From: CAYOLL01 sp964404765 [NCBI: uncultured Gemmatimonadota bacterium]
GTDB lineage: Bacteria; 4572-55
Assembly: GCA_964404765.1 (NCBI GenBank)
Contig: CAYOLL010000042.1
Location: forward strand, 1 to 41,661
DNA: 41,661 bases
Direction of reading: 5' to 3'
The notes under the pieces were generated by a model. It had not been told where the DNA came from and did no database searches. It worked only from the letters and a program-made list of their open reading frames with translations. Of this stretch, positions 30,171-40,095 are shown one piece after another; the first letter of the stretch is position 1, and each line of letters begins with the position of its first letter. A program made the position numbers and the translations under genes.

Positions 30171-33100
30171 TTACCGGCTGGCCGCTTTGTCTAAGCGTTG
30201 CTTGACCAATTCCGCCACGCTCCAATAGACTTCCGTGCGTTCCTCGGCGGTGAGGTCCAATTCGTCAAAGATCAGATCGTCTAAGGCTTGACGATCCGCC
30301 AAAGGCTGCGGCGTTTGCTCCCGAATCGGACGGGTTTTGTCAAAGCCAAGTTCTTCGTATATTGATTTATGTTCTCGTGCTACAAAGCTCTGGAAAGAGT
30401 CCGAGGTTCTATCTTCTATCTGCAAAAAATCTGGATTCAAAAGAAGTAAATCTTCAACTTCAAAAGTTTGTATTTTCATCAAGCCATCACCAAAATTAGC
30501 TCGTCCCACAATATTCAAAAACAACGCAAAAAGTGTTGAATTGCAAGAAAAGACAAACTCACGAATATTGTTGTGAGAATAATGAACTTCTTGAAAGTTA
30601 TCGCTGACATAAATTACACCAAAATAGAACCGCATGAGAGAATCTACCAAGTAATTACAGTTTACTGGAGATTTTAATCGAATTCCGACATCATACCAAT
30701 TAGTTCGACCAGAACAGCTTTTTCTCAAATTAAATTGACGTAGTTCCTTCCCGCTTCCGTCCAACTCCGATTGCTCACCCCATTCGATATATTTCAGGGC
30801 ATTCGTCCCGCGCAAATCCTTTTTATCTTTATGGCAATAAAACAACCGCAGTTTGAGTTTGCTTTCATCAATCAAAATGGAGCGGCACTCGCGCGGGCTT
30901 TTTAAAATCGGGACTAAAAATTCAGGCTCGATTTGCCATTGTTGGCGGGTTTCCTCATCCAAAATGAAAAATTCGTTCGCTCCGGTTGTAAATCCACGAC
31001 GCACTTCGGCTACATCGCCCAGACGCACCAATTTGCCCCGGCCTTTTTCCAGAAGGGTGTAATAAATCTCCGGGGCGCGCAGGTATTTGCCGCCCCATTT
31101 ATCGCCGGCGTAGCTTTTTTCGTCGGCGTCATAGCCGTTGGCAAAAAGCTGTTTTTGGCTCAAGGGAATGACACGGTAAAAGTCGCGGAAGGTGTTTTCC
31201 CGGCAATGGCTTTGTTCCAGCAGCAGCGGGGCGTAGGCGGCCTCGGCATAATCAATCTTGTTCATGACAAATTGGGCGGTTTGCTCCGGCGGGGTCAGCG
31301 TTTTATAATCATCAGCGTGTTGCCGATGGTTGATGACCGCCGAATGCAAATAGATGATAGTGTTGACCGCCGCGTCAAAGGAACGGACATTGCAGTCATA
31401 AACGGCATACAAACGGGTATGTTTGAGCAAAAAGTGCTGGATATAACCGCCGTATTCCACATCGAGCCAACTGTTGGAGATGATAAAGCAGAATGTGCCT
31501 TTGGCGTGCAAAAAGCGCGGGCAGAGCAGTTGGAAATAAACATACAAATCGCTGCGTCCGGGCGTTTTTCTGCCGTAAACCGGGATCGTTTTCTTTTTTC
31601 CGTCCACTTCGGTCCGCACATCGGTCGCCAAAAACGGGTAGACTTCATAGACTTTGCTATTCAAATCCTCTTTCATCCGCTTGTTGAGCCGGGCTTTTTC
31701 GTCCTTATTTTCCGACAGGAGCAGACGTTCGATTTCCATGGGGTCTTCGGGCGGCAAAATATCTTCCTGGCGCACGTAAGGCGGGTTTCCGATGACCAGA
31801 TCAAAGCCTTTTTCCGTTTCTTTATCGGGCAGCAGAAAGATTTCCATAAAATCCAGATCAAAGCTGAAGGGCAGACGCTTTTCGCTGGTAATGCCCCGGC
31901 GCATATTTTTTAACTGCTCAATTTCGGCCACCAACTCCTGCCGTTGATCGGCAAAAATATCCTTGGTATCAGTTTGATATTGAATTTCCGTAAGAAAAGA
32001 ATCCATCCGCGTGTTGCTTTTGATGTTCAGGGCTTGGAGTTCTTTTTCCACGGCAATAATGGTATGGTCAATCAATCGCTCAAAGACGTGGCGCTCTTCC
32101 TTTTTCAGTTGGTCAAAGGTGACATTGGGCAATTCATTGCAGATAAATGCTTTTTTGCGACTGATAAAGTCTTGCAGGGGTTTGATGGGTACGCCGCGTT
32201 TTTTACTGGCGGCGATAATTTGGCTGAGGCTAAAGTCCACGCCGCCAAAGCGTTGCAACAGGCTGTTGCCGGGCCGCAGTTTGAAGTCCAGATTGGGCAG
32301 CAGCGGTTTTTCGGTCAATTCCTGCGGCGTGAATTCGGCTTCGGCAATCATGTTCAGCCACAGGCGCAGCTCGGCAATGCGCACGGCCCATTCTTTCACG
32401 TCCACGCCGTATAAGCATTCGGAAATGAGTTGCTTTTTGAGTTGAAAGTCGTCGGTGGGCGTATGCTTGCGGCCCTGGCTTTCGTCCAGCGCCCGGATCA
32501 GTTCCACCTGGACTTGCAAAACGCCCAGCAACATGGAACCTGAACCGCAGGCCGGATCGAGGGCGGTGATGCTCTTGACCGCTTCTTTGAGCGGTTCGGC
32601 GTTGACCTTGTATTTTTGGATCAGCTCGATTTTTTGAGGAATCGGATCGAAGATGAAATGATACAGAAACTCGCGGCTGTGTTTGCGACTGGTTTTTTGC
32701 TCCAACACTTCCACAAAGCTGCGGCGGACCATAAAGTTGATTTCCGGTCGTTCGGTATAGACAATGCCGTGCTCGCCTTCCGCGTTTTTCACATCGGTGG
32801 AGTTGATCATGCCCTCGTACATCTTGCCCAGCAGTTCCGGGTTGACTTCCAAAGTGATTTCGTAGGGCGTATCTTCGGCAATGGTGAAAATGTAGGATTG
32901 GAAGAAGGCGAAGATGTCCTCAAACGTGTCGTCGGGCAGGGAAAAGTCGTCCAACTCGTTGTGGCGGGTAAAAAGACCGCCGTTGAGATAGGGAAAACGC
33001 AGCAGCATGTCCTGATATTTTTCCGGCAAAAAGGCCATGTTGCGGCCCAGCCGGAAAAATTGGTTGTTGAAAGCCGAGAAGAACAGGGCGTTGAGCCAAT

Positions 33101-34004
33101 GTTGGTGAAAGTTGAGTTCCGCAGCGGTTGATCGGGTTTTGTATTCTTTGTAGTCGCCCCAAAAATGAAACAGGAAGTTATCGTCGTTATTGAGCCAGCC
33201 CTTTTTCTGGACAAAATACAGGAACATGAGCCGGTTGAGCAGATTGAGCACGGCTTGATGTACTTTGATTTTGCTGTCGAATTGGCTGTTGAGTTGCCCG
33301 ATCAATTGTTTGGACAGGCGTTGATATTCCAGATAGAAATATTTGTTGAGGATTTCCGTATTCATCACCCGCCGCCAACCGGCGATCAGGTCGTTGAAGT
33401 TTTGGATTTTGCGTTTGGGCGCTTCGCTGATGATGGATTCCAGCGAGAATTGATAGAGAATGGAAACGTGACCGGCGTGGGGTTTGGCGATGTTGACATT
33501 ATAAACGTGGGTGACTTTTTCAATCACATCCCGATCCATAATTTTCTTGTTTTGGCGACGGTCAATCAACGACAGGGACAAGTAGCCGCCGTATTTGAAC
33601 AGCACAAAAACGTGCATGGGAAACAGCTTGTTGATTTCTCTGGCGATAACAGCCAGCTTGTTTTCCGAATAAAATGAGCCGGTCAGCTCGATGGCAAAGA
33701 ACAGGAACGAAGCCGGTTCGCTGCGATTCACCGTCGGTTGAAAGGCGCCGATTTGGCTTTGCATTTCCTCGTAGGTCAACTGGAAGAGCAATTCCACTTT
33801 TTGCCATTGAGCGGTCAGGGCACGGGTTTCGCTAAAGGCGGGGTTGTTGACAAAACTGTCTTTGAAACCTTGAAAGTTGTTCTGATCCAGCCGCCCTTGA
33901 CGTCCGGTGTTATAGCCCAATGTGTGGAAGAGATTCCGGGCATTATCATACAACGCGCCGGTGGCAAAGCGGCTGATGGTTTCGGCAATGTGGGTTTTGG
34001 ACAT
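30171..34004 (-). CDS. Large Eco57I-type adenine DNA methylase (type IIG-like)
   Basis: This 1277-residue protein has AdoMet motif I 'DPACGSGSMLLGV' (483-495) and catalytic motif IV NPPY (740-743) in 'LVIGNPPYVRQED', typical of N6-adenine methylases of the Eco57I class. About 480 N-terminal residues ('MSKTHIAETISRFATGALYDN...') precede the methylase domain, where type IIG proteins usually have a nuclease; I recognise no PD-(D/E)XK motif there. The C-terminal region (about 950-1277) would hold the target recognition domain and ends 'AVAELVKQRLDKAASR'. ATG 34004 follows GGAG. It is 11 bases downstream of the helicase gene and is probably coupled with it. The TA genes downstream are on the same strand. 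Confidence 0.9.
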   Translation of the reverse strand: MSKTHIAETISRFATGALYDNARNLFHTLGYNTGRQGRLDQNNFQGFKDSFVNNPAFSETRALTAQWQKVELLFQLTYEEMQSQIGAFQPTVNRSEPASFLFFAIELTGSFYSENKLAVIAREINKLFPMHVFVLFKYGGYLSLSLIDRRQNKKIMDRDVIEKVTHVYNVNIAKPHAGHVSILYQFSLESIISEAPKRKIQNFNDLIAGWRRVMNTEILNKYFYLEYQRLSKQLIGQLNSQFDSKIKVHQAVLNLLNRLMFLYFVQKKGWLNNDDNFLFHFWGDYKEYKTRSTAAELNFHQHWLNALFFSAFNNQFFRLGRNMAFLPEKYQDMLLRFPYLNGGLFTRHNELDDFSLPDDTFEDIFAFFQSYIFTIAEDTPYEITLEVNPELLGKMYEGMINSTDVKNAEGEHGIVYTERPEINFMVRRSFVEVLEQKTSRKHSREFLYHFIFDPIPQKIELIQKYKVNAEPLKEAVKSITALDPACGSGSMLLGVLQVQVELIRALDESQGRKHTPTDDFQLKKQLISECLYGVDVKEWAVRIAELRLWLNMIAEAEFTPQELTEKPLLPNLDFKLRPGNSLLQRFGGVDFSLSQIIAASKKRGVPIKPLQDFISRKKAFICNELPNVTFDQLKKEERHVFERLIDHTIIAVEKELQALNIKSNTRMDSFLTEIQYQTDTKDIFADQRQELVAEIEQLKNMRRGITSEKRLPFSFDLDFMEIFLLPDKETEKGFDLVIGNPPYVRQEDILPPEDPMEIERLLLSENKDEKARLNKRMKEDLNSKVYEVYPFLATDVRTEVDGKKKTIPVYGRKTPGRSDLYVYFQLLCPRFLHAKGTFCFIISNSWLDVEYGGYIQHFLLKHTRLYAVYDCNVRSFDAAVNTIIYLHSAVINHRQHADDYKTLTPPEQTAQFVMNKIDYAEAAYAPLLLEQSHCRENTFRDFYRVIPLSQKQLFANGYDADEKSYAGDKWGGKYLRAPEIYYTLLEKGRGKLVRLGDVAEVRRGFTTGANEFFILDEETRQQWQIEPEFLVPILKSPRECRSILIDESKLKLRLFYCHKDKKDLRGTNALKYIEWGEQSELDGSGKELRQFNLRKSCSGRTNWYDVGIRLKSPVNCNYLVDSLMRFYFGVIYVSDNFQEVHYSHNNIREFVFSCNSTLFALFLNIVGRANFGDGLMKIQTFEVEDLLLLNPDFLQIEDRTSDSFQSFVAREHKSIYEELGFDKTRPIREQTPQPLADRQALDDLIFDELDLTAEERTEVYWSVAELVKQRLDKAASR

Positions 34005-34015
34005 GACTTCTCCAA

Positions 34016-37000
34016 TTATTTGAGAATTAACCAGGTAATGAGTTCAAATTGTTCATGCGTAGTCGGCGCTTGCGCAACTGATATTAAGACCGCGTTTCGA
34101 TCATGGGCTAAGTTACCAAAATTCTTCTTCTTGAATAGCTGATTAATGGCCTCGATTGCGCCCGATAGCAGCCGATTACAGGTATCCATCTTTTCGCCAT
34201 TTTGCGTTTCGGCATTGAAAATATCGCACAGGGTTTCGTACGCTTGTTTTTTGCCCTGGCAGAGCAGGCGGAACAGTTCTAATATCTGCCGGGCCTGGGC
34301 ATAGTTCCAGCGCACCCGACCGTCCTCTTGAATGTAGACCAGATAATACGGCTGCAAGGGATTGACTTTTTGCAGGTCGTCCGCGCCCTCTTTTTGGCGC
34401 AGGCAAAAGATCGCGCCGGGTTTGATATTCTGGCGCACATTGGAACTATATTCATCGCCAGCTAATCCGGCATGGTTTCCCGCCGGGGCCGGCACGACGG
34501 CATACAAACCAAAGGGCGCATCGTTTAAGCGTTTTTTATTGGTTTCGATAAAATTAATCAGATCGGTGCGGAAATCATCTAAGGTAAAATCGCTAAAATT
34601 AATAGATTCGCCCAAATCTTCCAGATCCACAATCTCATTTTGCAAGCGCAGCAATTGCTGATCGCGAAAATTCAACTCGCCCTGAATTTGGTTTTCCAAC
34701 TCTTCGGGCGTTTGCTCGTTCAGTTGCAGCAAATTATCGGCCCCGGTGGCGGCCAAATCCACCAAAGCCATCCGCGCCTCGACCCGATTTTTTAAGTTGA
34801 TGTACTTGTTCAGGTCCGGCGTGGGCCAAAAGTTGATCAATTGCACCGCCTCGTTGACCGTGCCGATCCGATCAATCCGGCCAAAACGCTGAATCACCCG
34901 CACCGGGTTCCAATGAATATCATAATTGATTACCCAATCGCAATCCTGCAAGTTTTGCCCTTCGGAAATACAATCGGTGGCGATGAGTAAATCTACTTCC
35001 TCGTTTTGCGGCAAATCCGGCAATTGGGCCCGATTTTTGGCCCGCGGCGAGAAGTTGGTCAAAATCTCTTCAAAACGGCTTCCGCCCAGGGTGGTTTTGT
35101 TGCCCCCGCTCCCGCCCGACACCAGCGCGGTATGAATCCCCAAATTTTTGGCCCAATCGGCCAGACTATTGTATAAATACCCGGCGGTATCGGCAAAGGC
35201 GGTAAAGATCAGGACTTTTTTATTGGCCTGGCCGGTTTTGGTGGTGGTGGGGCTGTTAATTTTTTGCTCTATTCGGACTTTCAGTTCTTTCAACTTGGCG
35301 TCACGGTCCGGCGTAATATCTTTGGCTTGCGTATGGAGCATACTCAAGGCATCTTTATCTTTTTTTAAGGCTTGCAGCCATTCATCCAATTTGAGATGCG
35401 CCATTTGATAGGTAAATTTCTTGCCTACTTCCTGCGCTTCTTGCAAGTCTTCATCCTCCGCATCCGCCGGAGCCAAGTCATCAAAATCTAACTCCGGTTT
35501 TTCAGCCTGGAATTTTTGAAAGCGTTCTATGCGATCAATCAGACTTTCGATTTTGTCAATGGTGCGATCCATTGTCACTTCAAAAGAGTGGATGGAGCTT
35601 TCCAGTCGTTTCAAGAAATTGACCTTCATCATGCCGATTAAATAATGCTCGCGTTTGGCCTGGGTAAACTGGCGAATGTTTTTGATACGCGCCTTTTCTT
35701 CATACAACGGAAGATATTCTTCTTTGAGGAAGGCCGATGGGTTGAATAGGGACAACTTGTAGTCCATGATTTTGTCATTCAACGTATCGTATGAGATAAA
35801 ACGATTGTTTAAATCAATAGCCGGATAAATGGAAATCGGTTTTAAGCGTTTGGGAAAGCCGCCCAGTCGCTCAATTTCATGCGCATAATGCTTTTGGATA
35901 TGTTTACGGGCCCGGGCGATGGTTAAACCATCCAGCAATGTGGTAAAATCCGAGCCGAGTCTTTCAAACAAATCCGTGGTGTTAGTCTTCTCGCGGCGGG
36001 TTTTAGTCCATTCGGTAAATTCCCGTTGAGCACTGGCCAGCAGATTGCCCAAATGGGGAATGTTCAGAGACTTAGGATCAGCAAACACGTCGTCTTTATT
36101 TCCGGTGATAAAATAAATCTGATTGCGCAAGTCCCGCAGGGACGTATTGACCGGCGTGGCCGAAAGCAATAACACTTTGGTCTTGCGACCGCTTTGAATA
36201 ATATCTTCCATCAAACGCTCATAACGGCTTTTACGTATAATATTGCCGTCCTCGTCCCGTTTGCCTTTGGTATTATTGCGGAAGTTGTGCGATTCGTCAA
36301 TCACCACCAGATCAAAATTGCCCCAATTGAAAGTCTCCAGATCAATAGAGCCGGCCTTTCCGGTTCTGCTCAAATCCGTATGCGCCAGCACGGTATAGTT
36401 GAATCGAAGTTCCGGGAAAGGATTTAACGAATTGTTCTGGTTGTCAACGTAGAGTGTCCAGTTTTGCATAAGTTTCTTTGGGCACAAAACCAATACACGG
36501 CAGTTCCGTTCTTCAAAATACTTGATGACGGCCAGCGCTTCGTACGTTTTTCCCAATCCCACGCTATCGGCAAGGATGCATCCGTTATAATCCAACAATT
36601 TCTGGATGGCCCACATTGCGCCATGTTTTTGAAACTCAAACAAAGTTTCTTTCCAAAATTTACTTCCCTTAACAAGTTGAATTTCATATTCCAGGGCGCT
36701 CATTTTTTGGGCGTTGACGCTTTTTTCAAAGACATGGAAAAGCGTTTTGTAGTAGATAAACTCCGGGCTATTTTCGATATAAAGTTGCTCCAGATATTTA
36801 AGCACCTGATCCTTTACATCTTCCACCAGCCCGGTTTGATCATTCCAGATGGCATCAAACCAGGTTTTCAGTTCTCTGATGGCGCTCTTGCTATCTATAA
36901 TCAAATTCAATTCGATATTTTTGTTACGGCTCAATCCCAACCCGCTGACGGTAAAGTTTGAACTGCCGGCAATGGCGTCCTCAACCCCGCTTTGCTGCCG

Positions 37001-37381
37001 GATATGATACATCTTGCCATGCAGAAAATTAGGCTTGACCATCGAGCGGATTTCCGTCTTTGCTTTGATCCATTCGGCGCATTCCTTGGCAATAGCCCGT
37101 TGCGTTAAGCGGCTATTGAGGGGAATCGAAAGCTTATCATCTTCGATTTTAAATTCACGGGCATGGATTTTTTCCGGGTCAATGGCTTTGATAAAGGTAG
37201 GTTCACCGAAAAGAAATCTGAGTTTGTGGATTGCATCCAAATTGTTTTTCAGGTGATGGTAGGCGTAGATGGTAAAATAAGCGGAGACAATCGAAACATC
37301 TGAATTTTCATGAATCGTTTGTTTTAAATAGTCACCGACTGTTCCCTGGGAATGATTATCACGGATGAATGACTCGCTCAT
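34016..37381 (-). CDS. PLD-nuclease domain fused to SNF2 helicase
   Basis: This 1121-residue protein has an N-terminal PLD domain: His121 and Lys123 in 'FLHGKMYHI', Ser140/Asn142 in 'AGSSNFTVSGLGLSRNKNIEL'. The SNF2-type helicase follows: Walker A 'ADSVGLGKTYEAL' (Lys278), DESH box (362-365) in 'VVIDESHNFRNN', 'LLLSATPVN' near 402, 'KVLIFTAFADT' near 720 and the arginine finger region 'QRFGRIDRIG' near 831. A charged helical stretch (about 600-700) lies between the two RecA-like lobes. The HxK and SSN parts look intact but only one PLD motif is seen, so the active form may be a dimer. ATG 37381 follows AGGAGG. It is upstream of the methylase in one operon, so it probably acts with it, as a nuclease/translocase. 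Confidence 0.9.
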   Translation of the reverse strand: MSESFIRDNHSQGTVGDYLKQTIHENSDVSIVSAYFTIYAYHHLKNNLDAIHKLRFLFGEPTFIKAIDPEKIHAREFKIEDDKLSIPLNSRLTQRAIAKECAEWIKAKTEIRSMVKPNFLHGKMYHIRQQSGVEDAIAGSSNFTVSGLGLSRNKNIELNLIIDSKSAIRELKTWFDAIWNDQTGLVEDVKDQVLKYLEQLYIENSPEFIYYKTLFHVFEKSVNAQKMSALEYEIQLVKGSKFWKETLFEFQKHGAMWAIQKLLDYNGCILADSVGLGKTYEALAVIKYFEERNCRVLVLCPKKLMQNWTLYVDNQNNSLNPFPELRFNYTVLAHTDLSRTGKAGSIDLETFNWGNFDLVVIDESHNFRNNTKGKRDEDGNIIRKSRYERLMEDIIQSGRKTKVLLLSATPVNTSLRDLRNQIYFITGNKDDVFADPKSLNIPHLGNLLASAQREFTEWTKTRREKTNTTDLFERLGSDFTTLLDGLTIARARKHIQKHYAHEIERLGGFPKRLKPISIYPAIDLNNRFISYDTLNDKIMDYKLSLFNPSAFLKEEYLPLYEEKARIKNIRQFTQAKREHYLIGMMKVNFLKRLESSIHSFEVTMDRTIDKIESLIDRIERFQKFQAEKPELDFDDLAPADAEDEDLQEAQEVGKKFTYQMAHLKLDEWLQALKKDKDALSMLHTQAKDITPDRDAKLKELKVRIEQKINSPTTTKTGQANKKVLIFTAFADTAGYLYNSLADWAKNLGIHTALVSGGSGGNKTTLGGSRFEEILTNFSPRAKNRAQLPDLPQNEEVDLLIATDCISEGQNLQDCDWVINYDIHWNPVRVIQRFGRIDRIGTVNEAVQLINFWPTPDLNKYINLKNRVEARMALVDLAATGADNLLQLNEQTPEELENQIQGELNFRDQQLLRLQNEIVDLEDLGESINFSDFTLDDFRTDLINFIETNKKRLNDAPFGLYAVVPAPAGNHAGLAGDEYSSNVRQNIKPGAIFCLRQKEGADDLQKVNPLQPYYLVYIQEDGRVRWNYAQARQILELFRLLCQGKKQAYETLCDIFNAETQNGEKMDTCNRLLSGAIEAINQLFKKKNFGNLAHDRNAVLISVAQAPTTHEQFELITWLILK

Positions 37382-37413
37382 AATATACCTCCTGTTATTC
37401 TTCTGTCAGATTG

Positions 37414-37575
37414 CCTGAATTATTCACCACGAAATACACTAAATACACGAAAAGATTGTCATTTCAAAAGTTACGCATCCAAAATGGGAAAAGTCAAATG
37501 TTAAGCCTGAATTTGATAAACCCTTATTTTTCGTGTCTTTCGGGTATTTCGTGGTTAATTTATGAATTATTCAGG
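37414..37575. repeat. Complete dispersed inverted repeat
   Basis: CCTGAATTATTCACCACGAA (from 37414) pairs with TTCGTGG...ATGAATTATTCAGG (to 37575), with AATACACGAAAA and TTTTTCGTGT forming inner arms. The right half, 37521-37575, matches 213-267 without gaps. The 37382-37604 gap contains only this. It lies upstream of the helicase gene, where a promoter must also be. Confidence 0.8.
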
Positions 37576-37604
37576 ATTGTGTTCAAGCAGATATTGTGCA
37601 TCTT

Positions 37605-37925
37605 TCATATTTGAAAATGCTCCGTACGGACAATTTCTCTATCTTCGGGCGTCAAACTGGCTAACTTGGTTTCGATTTCGGCCTGTTCCTCATCGCTGAC
37701 ATAGGGAATGCCGTCTTCATCATAGCCATTGGGCGCTTCAATTTGCAGATCACGCAGCAATTGCATAACCTGCTTGATCTTCTCATTGATCAACAATTGT
37801 TTGGAGAAATAGATAAAGACGCCTTTTTCGCTGATGGCGATGTCAAGGCCATTAAATCCGGTTCCTGTGGCGGTATATGAAATAAAATCCTCCAAGAAAA
37901 TTAGTAACGGAAATTGACTGTACAA
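37605..37925 (-). CDS. Small hypothetical protein, possibly a remnant
   Basis: This frame of 106 residues starts with TTG at 37925, just after an in-frame stop, and no ATG exists before residue ~54. The C-terminal half is acidic ('YDEDGIPYVSDEEQAEIETKLASLTPEDREIV'), which fits an antitoxin-like or regulatory tail, and the N-terminal half is hydrophobic. I cannot assign a family. It lies 28 bases beyond the YyaL-like gene on the same strand. The doubtful start suggests either a truncated gene or a longer original coding region. Confidence 0.4.
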   Translation of the reverse strand: MYSQFPLLIFLEDFISYTATGTGFNGLDIAISEKGVFIYFSKQLLINEKIKQVMQLLRDLQIEAPNGYDEDGIPYVSDEEQAEIETKLASLTPEDREIVRTEHFQI

Positions 37926-37953
37926 GGGTCAATTGAATGATGGTGTTATTGTG

Positions 37954-40095
37954 CTAAAGCGCTATCAAATTCTTTTTGTCGAGTTGCCCGCCGTCAAGCA
38001 AAGCCAGCATTTCTTCCAGGTTGTTCGTCGGACGCCGGCAGGCAAAGTTTTGGCAAATGTAGGCGGTGGCCTTGTTATCGAGCGCGGTTTGGGTTTCGAC
38101 AAAAGGGGCAATTTGACCGATAGCGCCGGCGCTTTTACCATCCGGCCGATGTAGTAAAACCTTGTTTGGAATAAAACGCTGCTGCAAGGCTTTAAGCATC
38201 GCCTGCGTATCGGCGGCATTTAGATCGCCGACGATTACAATCTCGAAGGCTGGGCCAAGCGCAAAATCCGCCGCAATCATAAATTGGGTATAGGCCGAGG
38301 CGCCGTAACGCGCCGCTTCAGCAAAAATGCTGATCAAACGACCGGCTTTTTGGTCATAATCAACATTGCCGGTGATGCGGGCCAGCCGCAGTAAGTTCAG
38401 CAAAGCGACGGCATTGCCGGATGGCGCGGCGCCGTCGTAAAATTCTTTGGAGCGCACCAGCAGGGCTTCACTGTCATCGGCCGTAAAATAAAATCCGCCA
38501 TGCTCATTGTCCCAAAAGTTCCGCATTAAGATCGTATTAAGTTCCAGCGCGCGGGTCAAGTACTCAGGCGCAAAGGTCGCTTCATACAGCTCCAGACAGC
38601 CCCAGAGCATAAAGGCATAATCGTCAACGTGCGCCGCCAAACCGGCCGATCCGGCGCGATAGCGATGCCACAGCCGCCCATCGGCATTTTGCAGGCAAGC
38701 GCTGACAAAATGGGCGGCTTTTTGCGCGGCGGCAGTATAAGCCGGCTCACTTAAAACCCGTCCGGCTTTGGCCAGTGCGGCAATCATCAAGCCATTCCAG
38801 TCGGTCAGAATCTTGTCGTCTTTTTGGGGATGAATCCGCTTTTCGCGCACTTCAAAGAGCTTTTGCAACAGGCTGTGGACTTTAGCCGTTAAATCCGCTT
38901 CGGATTGCTGGTAAATCCTCGCCCATTCTGCCAATGGCCGCTGTAAATGGAAAATGTTGAGGCCGGCATGATGGCCGCCGGCTTCGTCATGAAAATTACC
39001 ATGACTTTCCAGGTTAAATATTTCGATCATCAATTTAGCATCATCCGCCGCCAAAATCTGATTCACTTCATCCAGACGCCACACATAGAACTTGCCTTCC
39101 ACGCCTTCGCTATCGGCATCTTCCGCGGAGTAGAAGCCGCCTTCCGGCGCGGTCATATCCCGCAAAACGTAGGTGGCGATTTCGCGGGCGGTTTGGGCAT
39201 ATTGCGGCTTGGCGGTGGCTTGATACGCTTCGGTATAGGCCATGAGCAGCATGGCTTGATCGTAGAGCATTTTTTCAAAATGCGGCAGCAGCCAATGTGA
39301 ATCGGTGGAGTAGCGATGGAAGCCAAAACCGACATGGTCATAAATGCCGCCTTTGCACATGGCTTGCAGGGTTCGCTCCACCATTTCCAAGGCCATTTCA
39401 TCCCGGCTGCGCTGCCAATATCGCAACAAAAACATTAGCTGATGGGGCGTTGGAAACTTGGGCGCACGGCCAAAACCGCCATGCACGGTATCGTAATTGC
39501 TTTTTAGCTGCTGATATGCGCTATCGAGCACGGATTTTTCCAGCAATATTCCGGCAGCCGCGGAATGGGCAGACATATATTGGCAAAGATGGTCCACAAT
39601 TTGGTCGGCGGAAGTTATAAGATCATTACGCTTGATTCGCCACATCTCTTTGATGCGCGGGATTAAGTCCAGCATCCCCATCAGCCCATAACGATTTTCT
39701 TTGGGGATAAATGTAGCGGCAAAAAAAGGCATCTTGTCCGGCGTCATCAGGATGGTTAAAGGCCAGCCGCCGCTACCGGTCATCATCTGACAAACAGCCA
39801 TATAGATATGATCAATGTCCGGGCGCTCTTCTCGGTCAACCTTAATATTGACAAATGCATCATTAAGCAAGTCAGCGATCATTGGGTCTTCAAATGACTC
39901 GCGCTCCATGACATGACACCAATGGCAAGTGGCGTAGCCGATGGATAAAAAGATGGGCAGATTCTCGCGGGCAGCTTTTTCAAACGCTTCTGCACCCCAG
40001 GGAAACCAATCCACCGGATTGTGAGCATGTTGCAATAAATATGGGCTTCGTTCATGAACTAAACGGTTGGTCTTTTGACCGGCTTGATGGGACAT
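37954..40095 (-). CDS. YyaL/SSP411-like thioredoxin-domain protein (DUF255)
   Basis: This 713-residue protein, from ATG 40095, opens '[21 protein letters not shown]', the standard start of the DUF255/YyaL family, then the thioredoxin-like motif '[19 protein letters not shown]' with CHWC, and then '[12 protein letters not shown]'. Later '[17 protein letters not shown]' and 'ALAKAGRVL' show the (alpha/alpha)6-barrel part. Members run to about 650-700 residues. The exact role is unknown. ATG 40095 has GGAG 7 bases upstream, which argues for starting here. The frame is open for 216 more codons upstream (next feature), so a fusion is possible. Confidence 0.88.
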   Translation of the reverse strand: MSHQAGQKTNRLVHERSPYLLQHAHNPVDWFPWGAEAFEKAARENLPIFLSIGYATCHWCHVMERESFEDPMIADLLNDAFVNIKVDREERPDIDHIYMAVCQMMTGSGGWPLTILMTPDKMPFFAATFIPKENRYGLMGMLDLIPRIKEMWRIKRNDLITSADQIVDHLCQYMSAHSAAAGILLEKSVLDSAYQQLKSNYDTVHGGFGRAPKFPTPHQLMFLLRYWQRSRDEMALEMVERTLQAMCKGGIYDHVGFGFHRYSTDSHWLLPHFEKMLYDQAMLLMAYTEAYQATAKPQYAQTAREIATYVLRDMTAPEGGFYSAEDADSEGVEGKFYVWRLDEVNQILAADDAKLMIEIFNLESHGNFHDEAGGHHAGLNIFHLQRPLAEWARIYQQSEADLTAKVHSLLQKLFEVREKRIHPQKDDKILTDWNGLMIAALAKAGRVLSEPAYTAAAQKAAHFVSACLQNADGRLWHRYRAGSAGLAAHVDDYAFMLWGCLELYEATFAPEYLTRALELNTILMRNFWDNEHGGFYFTADDSEALLVRSKEFYDGAAPSGNAVALLNLLRLARITGNVDYDQKAGRLISIFAEAARYGASAYTQFMIAADFALGPAFEIVIVGDLNAADTQAMLKALQQRFIPNKVLLHRPDGKSAGAIGQIAPFVETQTALDNKATAYICQNFACRRPTNNLEEMLALLDGGQLDKKNLIAL

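Noticed and set aside
30933-31913. 326-residue plus-strand open frame over the methylase
   Set aside because: It is the opposite strand of the methylase catalytic core, with no start signals or domain.
37605-37925. Antitoxin call for the small gene
   Set aside because: The acidic tail is suggestive only. There is no partner toxin and the start is uncertain, so it is left as hypothetical.
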